64,000 nucleotides of DNA from Novosphingobium album (ex Liu et al. 2023) (GTDB lineage: Bacteria; Pseudomonadota; Alphaproteobacteria; Sphingomonadales; Sphingomonadaceae). The notes under the pieces are model-generated. The model ran no database searches. It worked only from the letters and a program-made list of their open reading frames with translations, and was not told the origin of the DNA. The stretch covers positions 43,788 to 107,787 of the forward strand of contig NZ_JARESE010000012.1 of assembly GCF_029076845.1 (NCBI RefSeq). Direction: 5' to 3'. The position numbers and the translations under genes are program-made. Positions within the stretch are counted from its first letter, which is position 1. Every line of letters begins with the position of its first letter. Shown here one piece after another: positions 16,201 to 26,022 of this stretch.

Positions 16201-16720
16201 GGGGGACGACATTGCTTGCCACCGCCACGGTGAACCGCGCGGCCAGATCGCGCGGCGGCACCAGCACGAGCCGCACCCCCTCGGCATGGACGGCCAGCAT
16301 GGCGAGCGAGATCTCGCACACGCCCTTGGCCTGCCACGCGCCCGCAAGCGTGCCCATCCGCCCCGCCGAGATCAGCCGGCACAGCCGCCCGTAAGCGGCA
16401 CGGTCGGTCGGATAGGCAAGGAACACCAGCCCTTCCACCGTCTCGATCCGGCAACCGATCACCGGGCGCAGCTTCAGTGCCCTGGCCTCGGCATGGACGC
16501 GCACCACGCCCGCCATCGAATTGGCATCGGCGATGCCGATCGCATCGTAGCCGAGCATACGGGCGGTGGTCACAAGGTCGACCGCGTCCGAAGCCCCGCG
16601 CAGGAACGAGAAGCAGCTTGCCACGCCCAGTTCGACGAACGGCGCGCGCGGCGGCACGCCGATGGCATCGACCCTGGCACGGCGGCGATCGGGCGTGAGC
16701 GGGATATCAGGCATGGGCAC
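13256..16720 (-). CDS. dnaE2: Error-prone DNA polymerase DnaE2 (ImuC)
   Basis: A 1154-aa C-family DNA polymerase of the error-prone DnaE2 type, the catalytic subunit of the SOS mutasome. An N-terminal PHP domain begins FVELGVASCFSFLRGASDAV. The polymerase region includes GRGSAANSAVCFCLGIT and PPDIDVDFEHERREEVIQ (catalytic Asp pair), and an OB fold follows near the C-terminus. The extreme C-terminus (DHPLPARHGLESRRHMPRHG) is typical of DnaE2. It is the last gene of imuA-imuB-dnaE2. A G/C-rich palindrome at 16185-16203 lies in frame inside the coding sequence (protein VVPLPLGEGP), probably an inserted repeat. DNA damage should induce it through the LexA box at 19073. Confidence 0.95.
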   Translation of the reverse strand: MPMPDIPLTPDRRRARVDAIGVPPRAPFVELGVASCFSFLRGASDAVDLVTTARMLGYDAIGIADANSMAGVVRVHAEARALKLRPVIGCRIETVEGLVFLAYPTDRAAYGRLCRLISAGRMGTLAGAWQAKGVCEISLAMLAVHAEGVRLVLVPPRDLAARFTVAVASNVVPLPLGEGPEPEPPAPKEARLTAPIAEILPHLAARLPGLRHIAACYCHAGNDVARIAALDAMARANGMTILATNDVLYHAPDRRPLQDVMTAIRHKTTVARAGWLLEANAERHLKSPGEMVRLFERWPHAIAAAREVADACTFSLEELRYEYPEESYPDGLDAQQHLERLTWEGARHHYPNGVPEKVRAALAKEFALIGKKQLARYFLTIHGIVAFARAQEPPILCQGRGSAANSAVCFCLGITSVDPAHHELLFERFISEDRDEPPDIDVDFEHERREEVIQHIYARYGRHRAGLCATVIHYRPRMAIREVGKAMGLSEDVTSALARTVWGSYGDEVAEKHAAEIGLDLSDPHLRRVLKLTEQMIGMPRHLSQHVGGFILTEGALTETVPIGNGAMPDRSFIEWDKDDIDELGILKVDVLALGMLTCIRKCFDLLGAHHGRALTLATVPQADTQTYDMLCRGDSLGVFQVESRAQMNMLPRLKPRIFYDLVIEVAIVRPGPIQGDMVHPYLKRRNEQEAVTIPSPAPEHGPADELTSILGRTLGVPIFQEQAMKIALDAAKFDSSDANRLRKAMATFRSRGNVHELEGLMVGRMIARGYDPEFAQRCFNQIKGFGEYGFPESHAASFAQLVYVSSWLKCHYPAAFACALLNSQPMGFYAPAQIVRDAREHGVPVLPVDVNASAWDCTLESDGDPSDSPVALRLGFRQVDGFPEHAAARLVAAREAGGAFRDIAELRERAGLSPAHIEKLAAADCFSSLSLGRRQALWDARGLIAAPDLPLFAAAAARDEGAERAETRLPAMPLSEEVITDYQTLRLSLKAHPMAFLRASLAERGFTRAGDLRARKVRAMVRVAGIVLIRQRPGSAKGVCFITLEDETGVANLVVWPDLMERQRKVVMGARLMEVRGRVEYDDEVIHVIAAHLADATADLHRLSEDLPPPPSARADHVDHPLPARHGLESRRHMPRHGHPRDLRIIPRSRDFH
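16185..16203. repeat. In-frame palindromic repeat inside dnaE2
   Basis: CCCTCCC (16185-16191) pairs with GGGAGGG (16197-16203) across a 5-nt loop. On the coding strand it yields VVPLPLGEGP, a peptide typical of extragenic palindromes that have landed in coding sequence. A longer relative of the same style forms the hairpin at 54177-54204. Confidence 0.5.
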
Positions 16721-16771
16721 GCGGCCAAAGCCCTCTTCCCTTCAGGCGAGAGAAGGCTGGTGGGTTCCTTC

Positions 16772-18322
16772 TCATCCACAGATCCCTTGCAGAAACCATC
16801 CGGGCACGCCGCCGCGCCCGTCGCCGATCAGGCCCAGGCGATAGATCCAGTAGCGCCGCCCTGCCCCATCCTCGATCCGGTAATAGTCGCGCAACCGGGT
16901 GGAGGAGCGTTCGCGCCACCATTCGGGCGCGATCCGTTCGGGCCCTTCAGCGCGGGTGATCTCATGCACCTGGCCACGCCAGCGGAAACGGCGCGGCAAG
17001 CCGTCTGGGGTTTCGTAGATGACCGCGATCGGTTCTACCCGATCGAGCAATTTCAAGGGCCTGTCATGGAATTCGAATGTATCTTGCAAGGGTTTTTCCG
17101 GTTCGAGCGGGCCTTGCCAGCCTTGCGCGCGTTCGGGCAGGTGGCTGGCGCGCGGCACCGGGCGGCGCACCGCTCCGGCGCCCAGGCGCACGGTCAGCCG
17201 GTCGATGCAGGCGGCCAGGCTGGTGCCATGGGTTTCGGCCGCAGCCTCGAAATCGCCTTGCGCCAGCGCGAAAGGTTCGGTCCACGGCGCGCGCAGGCGC
17301 ACCAGCTCGATGCCGAAACCGGCATCGACATCATCCAGCTTGCGGCCGAACAGGCCGGCGATATGCCCGGCCTCGCGGCTCGGCGCGGCCAGTTCGAGCA
17401 CCCGGACGATGACTTCGCCGTCCACCCGCCACAGCCCGAGTTCCAGCCGGCGCGCGCCCAGCGCACGGCTTTCCAGCCGGCGCGCCATGTCCCCGGCCAG
17501 ATCGGCGACGACCCGGTCAAGCAAGTCGCGGTGGCGGATCGGCTCCAGCAGCCGGCGCTGGACCAGCGGCGGCTCCACCGCGATAACCGGCAGCAGCGGC
17601 TCGGGCACGCGGCCCAGCAGCTGGTCCATGCGGATCAGCGGATTGGCCGCGGGTGAGCGGCGATCGCGGAAGCGCCGGACCAGCGCCGCGCGCGCGACGC
17701 CGTGCAGATCGCCCAGCCGCTTGAGGCCAAGGCGCCGCAGCACCGTGATCGTCGCGTCATCCAGCCGCAGCGCCGCCACCGGCAAATCCGCCAGCCGCGC
17801 GGCGGGATCGTCGCGCGGGCGCAGGATCGCGTCATCGGGGCCGTGATGCGCCAGCGCCCAGGCCGCGCCGGCGGTCGGCGCCACGGCGAGGCGAACCGTG
17901 AGCCGGCGGCGCGCGAAAGCCGCGCGGGCATCGGCCAGCAAGGCCCGTTCCCCGCCGAACAGGTGCGCGACGCCGCTGATATCGACGATCAGGCCATCGG
18001 GCGGATCGAGCGCGCTGCCCGGCCCCCAGCGCTGCGCCCAGATCGCCAGGCGTTCAAGGAACGCGAGATCGCCCGCCGGGTCCGCCGGGGCGACCGCGAG
18101 CGTGGGGCATAGCGTGCGCGCATCGGCCAACATCATGCCCGGCGCCGCCCCCGCCGCGCGCCCGGGGGCATTGGCGGCGGCGATGCGCGGCCCGTGCGCG
18201 GTTTCGGCGATCAGCGCGAGCGGGGCGGCATCGGCCCCCTCGCCCGGCGCCAGCCCTTCGCCCAGCCGCCAGCGATCAATCGCCAGCCGCGCGCACCAGA
18301 TCGCTAGGACGCGGCGGGGCAT
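16772..18322 (-). CDS. imuB: ImuB, Y-family polymerase-like mutasome protein
   Basis: A 516-aa Y-family-like protein that, in characterised systems, lacks polymerase activity but links ImuA and DnaE2 to the beta clamp. The N-terminus MPRRVLAIWCARLAIDRWR matches ImuB. The catalytic acidic residues of active Y-family enzymes appear degenerate (LALIAETAHGPRIAAAN). A little-finger-like domain follows about residue 230. The start at 18322 lies inside the end of imuA (19-nt overlap). The gene is co-transcribed with imuA and dnaE2. Confidence 0.9.
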   Translation of the reverse strand: MPRRVLAIWCARLAIDRWRLGEGLAPGEGADAAPLALIAETAHGPRIAAANAPGRAAGAAPGMMLADARTLCPTLAVAPADPAGDLAFLERLAIWAQRWGPGSALDPPDGLIVDISGVAHLFGGERALLADARAAFARRRLTVRLAVAPTAGAAWALAHHGPDDAILRPRDDPAARLADLPVAALRLDDATITVLRRLGLKRLGDLHGVARAALVRRFRDRRSPAANPLIRMDQLLGRVPEPLLPVIAVEPPLVQRRLLEPIRHRDLLDRVVADLAGDMARRLESRALGARRLELGLWRVDGEVIVRVLELAAPSREAGHIAGLFGRKLDDVDAGFGIELVRLRAPWTEPFALAQGDFEAAAETHGTSLAACIDRLTVRLGAGAVRRPVPRASHLPERAQGWQGPLEPEKPLQDTFEFHDRPLKLLDRVEPIAVIYETPDGLPRRFRWRGQVHEITRAEGPERIAPEWWRERSSTRLRDYYRIEDGAGRRYWIYRLGLIGDGRGGVPGWFLQGICG

Positions 18323-19047
18323 CGGGCCAGGGCCCCGGCCTGCGCCGCGCCATCCACCCGCTCCGCCAGAAGCCCGGCCCCCTCCGGCCCGGTCCCGTCC
18401 AGCCTGGCCGCGGCATCGCCGCGCAGCAGCCATTCGCCCGGCGGATGGCCCCGGGCGCGGAACAGCTCGGCCCGCCAGGCCGGGTGGCCCGGCGCCTGCG
18501 GGTTCCAGCGGGGCGGCGGCGAAGCGGCGGGCTCCACATGCCAGCGCATCCGCGCCGAGGACAAGTCGCGCCGCGCGTCGAGCCGGACCAGCCAGAACGG
18601 CACCCCGTGCCGTTCGACGGCCAGGCTGAACCGGCGCGAAGCGGTGAAATCGAGCGCGCGGGGATTGCCGGCAATCTCCCCGATCACGAAAGCCAGATCG
18701 CGGCAGCGCAGCCCTTCTTCCAGCGCGAACAGCGCGTCTTCCGCGCTTTTCGCCGCGACATGGATCAGGCGATGGCGCAAGCCGCGAGGCAGGCCCGGAC
18801 GATAAGGCCGCCCGGTGCGCCGCAACGCTTCGCGGTCCTGCACCCAGAGCCACATGCGATCATCGGCCGGGTCGATCCGGTCCAGCGCGAAGGCCAGCGC
18901 CAGCGCCGCCCCCGCGCCATGATCGGCCGTAGCGAAGATCTCGGTATGCGCGGCCCCCTCGCCCCGGTTTCCCGGACGCCATTCGGCGGCCTGAAGCGCG
19001 CTCTGCCCCGGGGGCGGCAAGACCGTCGCGAATGGGAGATCGGGCAT
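18304..19047 (-). CDS. imuA: ImuA, SOS mutasome RecA/SulA-like protein
   Basis: A 247-aa RecA-fold-derived protein that is the first gene of the SOS mutasome cassette. ALALAFALDRIDPADDRMWL and the FVIGEIAGN strand are typical of alphaproteobacterial ImuA; the Walker A motif is not intact. I prefer the ATG at 19047, which has GAAAG about 10 nt upstream, over the ATG at 19068, which lies only 4 nt from the LexA box. It overlaps imuB by 19 nt. Its exact role is less settled than those of ImuB and DnaE2. Confidence 0.88.
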   Translation of the reverse strand: MPDLPFATVLPPPGQSALQAAEWRPGNRGEGAAHTEIFATADHGAGAALALAFALDRIDPADDRMWLWVQDREALRRTGRPYRPGLPRGLRHRLIHVAAKSAEDALFALEEGLRCRDLAFVIGEIAGNPRALDFTASRRFSLAVERHGVPFWLVRLDARRDLSSARMRWHVEPAASPPPRWNPQAPGHPAWRAELFRARGHPPGEWLLRGDAAARLDGTGPEGAGLLAERVDGAAQAGALARCPAAS

Positions 19048-19072
19048 CGAATCGCATCTTTCGAACATCTAT

Positions 19073-19087
19073 GTTCTATTTATGTTC
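19073..19087. promoter_or_regulatory. LexA box of the imuA-imuB-dnaE2 operon
   Basis: GTTC-TATTTAT-GTTC is an exact match to the alphaproteobacterial SOS box GTTC-N7-GTTC. It lies 25 nt upstream of the chosen imuA start in an AT-rich patch. Confidence 0.92.
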
Positions 19088-19148
19088 TTATCGAGCGCGA
19101 TTCGCAATGCCTGCCTTGCGGCCGGCCAAGATGGCCCCGGAAAACAGG

Positions 19149-19170
19149 AAGGGGGCCCGCAGGCCCCCTT
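19149..19170 (-). terminator. Rho-independent terminator of the APC permease gene
   Basis: AAGGGGGCC-cgca-GGCCCCCTT is a perfect 9-bp hairpin 20 nt beyond the permease stop codon, followed on the minus strand by CCTGTTTTCC. It separates the permease transcript from the imuA promoter. Confidence 0.75.
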
Positions 19171-19190
19171 ACCGATCAATCCAGCGCCGA

Positions 19191-20774
19191 TCAGTCCAGC
19201 TCGGCACCGCCGGGCATCGGCGGCACCGGCTGCGGCGGCGCATCGACATCCTCTTCGTGCACCTCGAACCGGCCGAGCCCGACGTGGCTCTTGCGATAGC
19301 CATAGCCGAAATAGAACACGAGGCCGATCGCCCCCCACACCGGCAGGACCAGCATCGCCTCGGTCGGCAGGTTGAAATAGAGCAGCAGGCAGCCCAGCAC
19401 CGAAATCGGCGCGACCACCCAGATCAGCGGCGTGCGGAACGGACGGTGGCGGCCCGGATCGCGCACGCGCAGGATCAGCACCGCGAGCGACACCATGAAG
19501 AACGCGAACAAAGTGCCGGAATTCGAGATGTCGGCCAGCTGGCCCACGGGCAGCAGCGCCGCCGCGATCGCCACGAAAACGCCGGTGATGAGGGTAACGA
19601 TATGCGGCGTCTTCCACTTGGGGTGCACCGTCGCCAGCTTTTCGGGCAGCAGCCCGTCACGCGCCATGACGAAGAAGATGCGCGTCTGGCCGTAAAGCAT
19701 CATCAGGATGACCGAGGGCAACGCCAGATTGGCGGCCAGGCCGATAAGATCGCCCGCCCAGGTATAGTTGATCGAGCGCAGGACATGGGCCAGCGCCTCG
19801 TTCGAACAGACCAGCGGCACTTCGCCCTTCTGCGCCAGCGCGGCGCACTGCGCGGTGAATTCGGGCGAACCGGGCTGCACGCCCAGCGCGGTGGGCTGCG
19901 CGCCATCCGCGCCGATCGCGCCCGCCGCCACCAGCAGGTAGAACACGGTACAGATCCCCAGGCTGCCGATCAGGCCGATCGGCACGTTGCGCTGGGGGTT
20001 CTTGGTTTCTTCCGCCGCGGTCGAAACCGCATCGAAGCCGACATAGGCGAAGAAGATCGACGCCGCCGCGCCCACGACGCCCAGGCCGCTCGTCCCGGCG
20101 GGTCCGAACCAGCCGTTGGGAGTGAAGGGGGCGAAGTGCTGGCCCTGCATCGCCGGCAAGGTGAGCACGACGAACATGGTCAGCGCGGCGACCTTGATGG
20201 CCACGAGCACGGCGTTGAACGTGGCGCTTTCCTTCGTACCGATCATCAGCAGCAAGGTGACGGCCAGCGCGACCACGATCGCCGGAACATTGATGATGCC
20301 CGCGCTGAAATCGACCCCGCTCAACGACCAGATCGGCCCGGCGGATAGCGCGGCGGGTAGCTCAAACCCCGTTAAACTCTTGAGAAGTCCCATGAAGTAG
20401 CCCGACCACCCGACGGACACGGCACTGGCGGCAACCGCATATTCCAGGATCAGGGCCCAGCCGACCATCCAGGCCAGCAGTTCGCCGACGACGGCATAGC
20501 TGTAAGTATAGGCGGAGCCGGACACGGGAACCATCGAAGCCAGCTCGGAATAGCACAGCGCCGCCACCGCGCAGACGAAGCCGGCGATGACGAAGCTCCA
20601 CATCATGCCGGGGCCGGCCTTCTGCGCCGCCGCCGCCGTCAGCACGAAAATGCCGGTGCCGATGATCGCGCCAACCCCCAGAAGCGTCAGTTGCACGGGC
20701 CCTAACGAGCGATGAAGCGATTTCTTTTCTGCCGTCGCCAAGATGGCGTCGAGCGATTTTACGCGACCGAACAT
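19191..20774 (-). CDS. APC-superfamily amino acid permease
   Basis: A 527-aa cationic-amino-acid-type permease with about 12-14 membrane segments. The first segment carries the APC signature [14 protein letters not shown] (about residues 33-46); [19 protein letters not shown] is the conserved TM6-loop region. The start at 20774 has GGGGG upstream. Substrate is not defined by sequence; the CAT/YfnA-like subgroup carries amino acids. It diverges from panB and ends at a strong terminator. The same reading frame stays open far upstream, antisense to panB, but that is a shadow. Confidence 0.9.
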   Translation of the reverse strand: MFGRVKSLDAILATAEKKSLHRSLGPVQLTLLGVGAIIGTGIFVLTAAAAQKAGPGMMWSFVIAGFVCAVAALCYSELASMVPVSGSAYTYSYAVVGELLAWMVGWALILEYAVAASAVSVGWSGYFMGLLKSLTGFELPAALSAGPIWSLSGVDFSAGIINVPAIVVALAVTLLLMIGTKESATFNAVLVAIKVAALTMFVVLTLPAMQGQHFAPFTPNGWFGPAGTSGLGVVGAAASIFFAYVGFDAVSTAAEETKNPQRNVPIGLIGSLGICTVFYLLVAAGAIGADGAQPTALGVQPGSPEFTAQCAALAQKGEVPLVCSNEALAHVLRSINYTWAGDLIGLAANLALPSVILMMLYGQTRIFFVMARDGLLPEKLATVHPKWKTPHIVTLITGVFVAIAAALLPVGQLADISNSGTLFAFFMVSLAVLILRVRDPGRHRPFRTPLIWVVAPISVLGCLLLYFNLPTEAMLVLPVWGAIGLVFYFGYGYRKSHVGLGRFEVHEEDVDAPPQPVPPMPGGAELD

Positions 20775-20921
20775 GCGGAGACCCCCAGAGAATACGCGGA
20801 ATTGCGCGACGCTAGCGACAAGCCGAGGCTTGGCAAGAGCCAAACGTACCGAGTCCCCAGCTTTACCGCCACCGCCGGTCCGGCTTTGCCAGAATCCCCG
20901 CGCGACGCTAGAAGCACCGGC

Positions 20922-21794
20922 ATGTCCACGACCTTCCAACTCGACACCGCGACCAGCCGCGCCAATCCCACGCCCGCGCCGATGAAGCGCCTTACCGTGC
21001 CCGCGATCCAGCGGCGCAAGTTCGAAGGCAAGACGCAAGAGCCGCTGGTCATGCTCACCGCCTATACCGCCCGCCAGGCACAACTGCTCGATCCGCACTG
21101 CGACATGCTGCTGGTCGGGGATTCGCTCGGCCAGGTGATCTATGGCCTGCCTTCCACCCTGCCCGTCACGCTCGACATGATGATCGCGCACGGCGCGGCG
21201 GTGGTGCGCGGCAGCTATCATTCGGTGGTGATCGTGGACATGCCGTTCGGCAGCTATGAAGCGAGCCCGCAGCAGGCCTTCGCCTCGGCCAGCCGGGTCA
21301 TGGCCGAAACCGGCTGCGCGGCGGTGAAGCTGGAAGGTGGCACGGCCATGGCCGAAACGATCGCGTTCCTGGCCGCGCGCGGCATCCCGGTGATGGCGCA
21401 TATCGGGCTGACGCCGCAGGCGGTCAACGCGCTGGGCGGCTACGCGGCGCGCGGCCGCAGCCAGGAAGAGCACGAGAAGATCATCGCCGACGGCCATGCC
21501 ATCGCCAAGGCCGGGGCCTTTGCCGTCGTGGTCGAAGGCGTGATCGAGCCGATCGCCGTGGCGCTGACCGAAAGCATCGACATCCCCACCATCGGCATCG
21601 GCGCATCGGCCCGGTGCGACGGGCAAGTGCTTGTCACCGAAGACATGCTGGGCATGTTCGAACGCGTGCCCCGCTTCGTGAAGCGCTATGGCGACATTGC
21701 CGGGATGATTTCCGAAACCGCCGCGAAATATGCCGGGGAAGTGCGCGCCCGCGCCTTCCCCGGCCCCGAGCAGACCTACCAGCCTAAGCCCTGA
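20922..21794 (+). CDS. panB: 3-methyl-2-oxobutanoate hydroxymethyltransferase
   Basis: A 290-aa cytoplasmic enzyme that makes ketopantoate from 2-oxoisovalerate and methylene-tetrahydrofolate in pantothenate synthesis. [27 protein letters not shown] (metal-binding Asp), [14 protein letters not shown] and VEGVIEPIA are the family signatures. The start at 20922 gives a length slightly above the family norm (about 265-290 aa). Its stop overlaps the convergent transporter stop by 11 nt. No other pan gene is visible nearby. Confidence 0.96.
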   Translation: MSTTFQLDTATSRANPTPAPMKRLTVPAIQRRKFEGKTQEPLVMLTAYTARQAQLLDPHCDMLLVGDSLGQVIYGLPSTLPVTLDMMIAHGAAVVRGSYHSVVIVDMPFGSYEASPQQAFASASRVMAETGCAAVKLEGGTAMAETIAFLAARGIPVMAHIGLTPQAVNALGGYAARGRSQEEHEKIIADGHAIAKAGAFAVVVEGVIEPIAVALTESIDIPTIGIGASARCDGQVLVTEDMLGMFERVPRFVKRYGDIAGMISETAAKYAGEVRARAFPGPEQTYQPKP

Positions 21795-22764
21795 CCGCCT
21801 CGCCCTGCGCCCCGCGCGCCAGCCGCCCGGCGATCGGCGCGGCGGCGACCATCTGCGAAAGGTGGTAGACGAGCAGCGGCAGCAGCACCGTGCCGGCGGT
21901 CGCCGGGGGGAACAGCAGCGTCGCCAGCGGCGCGCCCATGGCGATGCTCTTCTGCCCGCCGGCGAACAGCAGCGAGATCCGGTCCCCGCGCGAAAGCCGC
22001 AAGGCGCCGCCCAGAAGCCAGGCCCCGCCATAAGCGAAAGCCAGCAGGAGGCCGCAGCCCAGCAGCACCGCAAGCCAGGCGACCGGGTCCATCCGGCTCC
22101 AGATACCGTCCCCCACCGCGCCCGAGAACGCGACATAGACGCCCAGCGCGATCACGCCCCGGTCCATCATGGCGATCGCCGCGCGGTGGTGCATCACCCA
22201 TTCGTGCGTGACCGTCTGCAGCCCCTGCCCGATCAGGAACGGCAGCAGCAGCATGGTCAGCACCTTGACCAGCGTGGTCCCGTCGAAGACTTGCGCCTCG
22301 CTCCCGGCCAGCAGCGAATAGAGCGGCACGGTCAGGAACACCGCCAGGATGTTGAGCAAGGCGGCCGCCACCACCGAACTGGCCACGTTCCCGCGCGCCA
22401 GCGAGCAATAGACCGTGGCCGACTGCACGGTCGAAGGCAGCACGCCCAGATAGAGGAAGCCCAGCGCCAGCGATGCCGGCACCACCGGCTCGGCCGCGCG
22501 CCAGACGGCCCAGCCGGCCAGCGCCATCACGCCGAACACCCAGATCACCAGCGGCACCAGCAGCCGGTGATTGCCCAGCCCTTCCCATACCTCGCGCCGG
22601 GAAAGCCGCATCCCGTAGAACAGGAACAGCACGAAGATCGCGACGGTGGAGATCGCCTGCGCCAGCACATAGGCGCCGCCCGTGGCGGGCAGCAGCGTGG
22701 CAAGCAGGATCGCGCCCAGGATCAGGCGCACCAGCGGGTCGATGCGGGCGAACAGGCGTGTCAC
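21784..22764 (-). CDS. Bile acid:sodium symporter-like transporter (SBF-like, YfeH type)
   Basis: A 326-aa membrane protein with about ten helices, matching the SBF-like branch of the bile acid:sodium symporter superfamily. [20 protein letters not shown] and [18 protein letters not shown] are the two crossover-type motifs. The GTG at 22764 is chosen because an exact GGAGG lies 7 nt upstream; no ATG sits near the conserved N-terminus. Substrate is unknown for this branch. It follows the TPR gene by 113 nt on the same strand. Confidence 0.85.
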   Translation of the reverse strand: MTRLFARIDPLVRLILGAILLATLLPATGGAYVLAQAISTVAIFVLFLFYGMRLSRREVWEGLGNHRLLVPLVIWVFGVMALAGWAVWRAAEPVVPASLALGFLYLGVLPSTVQSATVYCSLARGNVASSVVAAALLNILAVFLTVPLYSLLAGSEAQVFDGTTLVKVLTMLLLPFLIGQGLQTVTHEWVMHHRAAIAMMDRGVIALGVYVAFSGAVGDGIWSRMDPVAWLAVLLGCGLLLAFAYGGAWLLGGALRLSRGDRISLLFAGGQKSIAMGAPLATLLFPPATAGTVLLPLLVYHLSQMVAAAPIAGRLARGAQGEAVRA

Positions 22765-22877
22765 GGCTTCCTCCAACCCCACACCGGCGCAGCGATGCCG
22801 CAGCAGGCAGCGATTGTCGAGCGCCGAGAGACTGTTTGGAAATGCGCCTTTCGGCGAAGGCCGTACCGGCCCGCGCG

Positions 22878-24635
22878 CTATCCCGCGCCGGCCAGCCTGA
22901 GGCGCGCTTGCGCCAGCAAGGGGCTGTCGCCCATCAGCCGCCGCGCCTTGTCCAGCAGGGCCAGGGCATTGCCCCGATCCTGGCCAAGCGCGGCCAGGCC
23001 GAGGCCGAACGCCTGCGCCGCCACCGGGCTCGCGCGCTGAAGCAGGCTGGCCGCGCGCGCGGTTTCCACGCCCGCCCGGGCATCGCCCGCCCGCACCTGC
23101 ACCAGCGCGAGATCGGACAGGAGCTGGACGTCGCGCTCCTCGCCACGGGCGCGCAAGTATTCCAGGATCGCGCGCCCGCGCGGCACATCGCCCGACTGGA
23201 CGGCGAGCCACGCGGTGAGGCGCAGCGCGGCCAGGCTGGTGGGGTTTTCCATCAGGTAGCTTTCGAGCAGCTCGCTCGCGCCGCGCGTGTCGCCGGCGAT
23301 CAGGTAGGCCTGGAAGCGCCGCAGCATCAGGCTTTCGGGCATACGGATCATCGCGGCGGCGGCATAGCGCTGCTGCGCCACATCCGCCCGGCCCAGCATG
23401 AGCTGGACGTCACCGGCCAGCATCTGGTTGTCGAAATTGCCCGGCGCCGCCGCCCGGTCGCGCTCTGTCCGCGCTTCGGCCTCGCTGGCGCGGCCCTCGG
23501 CCAGCAAGGCGCCGATCGGGCCGCTGTCGGGCACGGGATGGAGCGGCGCGGCGGGCGGCAAGGCCGCGCGATCGAGCAGCGGCCCGGCCAGGGCGCGCTC
23601 GTCCAGCGCCTCGTGCGCGCGCGCCACCACCGTCAGCAGGTAGGGAGAGGCGTCGGGCCGTGCGATCTCGTCGGAAAAGCGCCGGGTCAGGTAACGGTAT
23701 TCGCCGCCCAGATAGAGCGCGCGGGCCAGCAGCAGCTTGGCGCGCGCATTGGCGGGCTGGCGCTGCAACAGGCGTTCCAGCTCCTCGCTCGCCACCGAGA
23801 AATTGCCCGCCGCCAGCTCGATCACGCCTTCCAGCAGCATCGTGCCCGGCACATCGTCCAGCTTGCCGCGCGTGCGGTTCATCAGCGCCTTGGCCAGCGC
23901 ATAGTTGCCCGCGCGCGCCGCCAGCACGGCCTGCAAGTAATAGGCGCGCGGATTCTTGCCATCGAGCTGCAGCACCCGCCGCGTCACCGCGACCGCTTCG
24001 CTCGCCCGGTCAAGATCGCCCAGCGTGGCGGCATATTGCAGCAGCACCGACACATCGTCGGGCGCCCGCGCCAGCGCCGCCTCGAACCAGGGCAGCGCGG
24101 CGGCCAGGCCATAGCGATCGCGCACCAGCTCGCCCTGGAATTCCAGCGCGCGCACGTTGCGCGGGTCCAGGTCCAGCGCATGGCGCGATGCGTCGATCGC
24201 CAACTGGTGCTCGCCCCCGACATAGCGCAGCCGGCCGATCTCCACCCACAGCCCCGCGTCGTTCGGGGTGATCGCCAGCGCCCGGTCAAACGCGCGGCCC
24301 GCGGCCGGCAGGTTGCCGTCGTGCTGTTCCAGCCGCGCGAGCGCGCGAAAGCCGGTGGCGGCGGTATCGGGGCTGAATTCGCCGGGGCCGAGCCAGACGC
24401 GCGCCTTTTCGGCATTGTCCTGCGCCAGATAGGCCTCGCCCATGTAGGCGGCCACCGCGCGGCGCGGCACGCCGCGATCGAGCGCCTCGCGCAGCTTGAC
24501 CTCGGCATCAATGCCATCGGCCCGCCACAGCGCCGCCCGGCCCGCCTGGACCAGCGCGCCGCCGTCCGCCCCTTCGGCGCGCCCCGGCGCGGCATGGGCG
24601 AAAGCCGCCGCCGCCAGCAGCACGGCCGCGATCAT
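22878..24635 (-). CDS. TPR-repeat protein of a PEP-CTERM/EPS locus (PrsT-like)
   Basis: A 585-aa exported protein made largely of tetratricopeptide repeats; clear units include AARAGNYALAKALMNRTRG and AGRAFDRALAITPNDAGLW. The ATG at 24635 gives a good signal peptide (MIAAVLLAAAAFAHAAPGRA) and lies just after the prsR stop; an ATG at 24692 would overlap prsR without a ribosome-binding site. Its place after prsK-prsR matches the PrsT-type TPR proteins of PEP-CTERM systems, although those are usually longer (about 900 aa). A role in polysaccharide export or assembly is inferred. Confidence 0.75.
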   Translation of the reverse strand: MIAAVLLAAAAFAHAAPGRAEGADGGALVQAGRAALWRADGIDAEVKLREALDRGVPRRAVAAYMGEAYLAQDNAEKARVWLGPGEFSPDTAATGFRALARLEQHDGNLPAAGRAFDRALAITPNDAGLWVEIGRLRYVGGEHQLAIDASRHALDLDPRNVRALEFQGELVRDRYGLAAALPWFEAALARAPDDVSVLLQYAATLGDLDRASEAVAVTRRVLQLDGKNPRAYYLQAVLAARAGNYALAKALMNRTRGKLDDVPGTMLLEGVIELAAGNFSVASEELERLLQRQPANARAKLLLARALYLGGEYRYLTRRFSDEIARPDASPYLLTVVARAHEALDERALAGPLLDRAALPPAAPLHPVPDSGPIGALLAEGRASEAEARTERDRAAAPGNFDNQMLAGDVQLMLGRADVAQQRYAAAAMIRMPESLMLRRFQAYLIAGDTRGASELLESYLMENPTSLAALRLTAWLAVQSGDVPRGRAILEYLRARGEERDVQLLSDLALVQVRAGDARAGVETARAASLLQRASPVAAQAFGLGLAALGQDRGNALALLDKARRLMGDSPLLAQARLRLAGAG

Positions 24636-24657
24636 CGCGCCCGGCCGCCGGAAGCGC

Positions 24658-26021
<1,364 letters not shown>

Positions 26022-26022
<1 letters not shown>

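Noticed and set aside
14336..17656. A 1106-codon plus-strand open frame across dnaE2 and imuB
   Set aside because: It is antisense to two genes, rich in Arg/His/Gln, and has no start context or domain.
19191..22136. A single 981-aa protein made of the APC permease plus an N-terminal extension
   Set aside because: The extension is antisense to panB and starts in no sensible place; the permease starts at 20774 with a ribosome-binding site.
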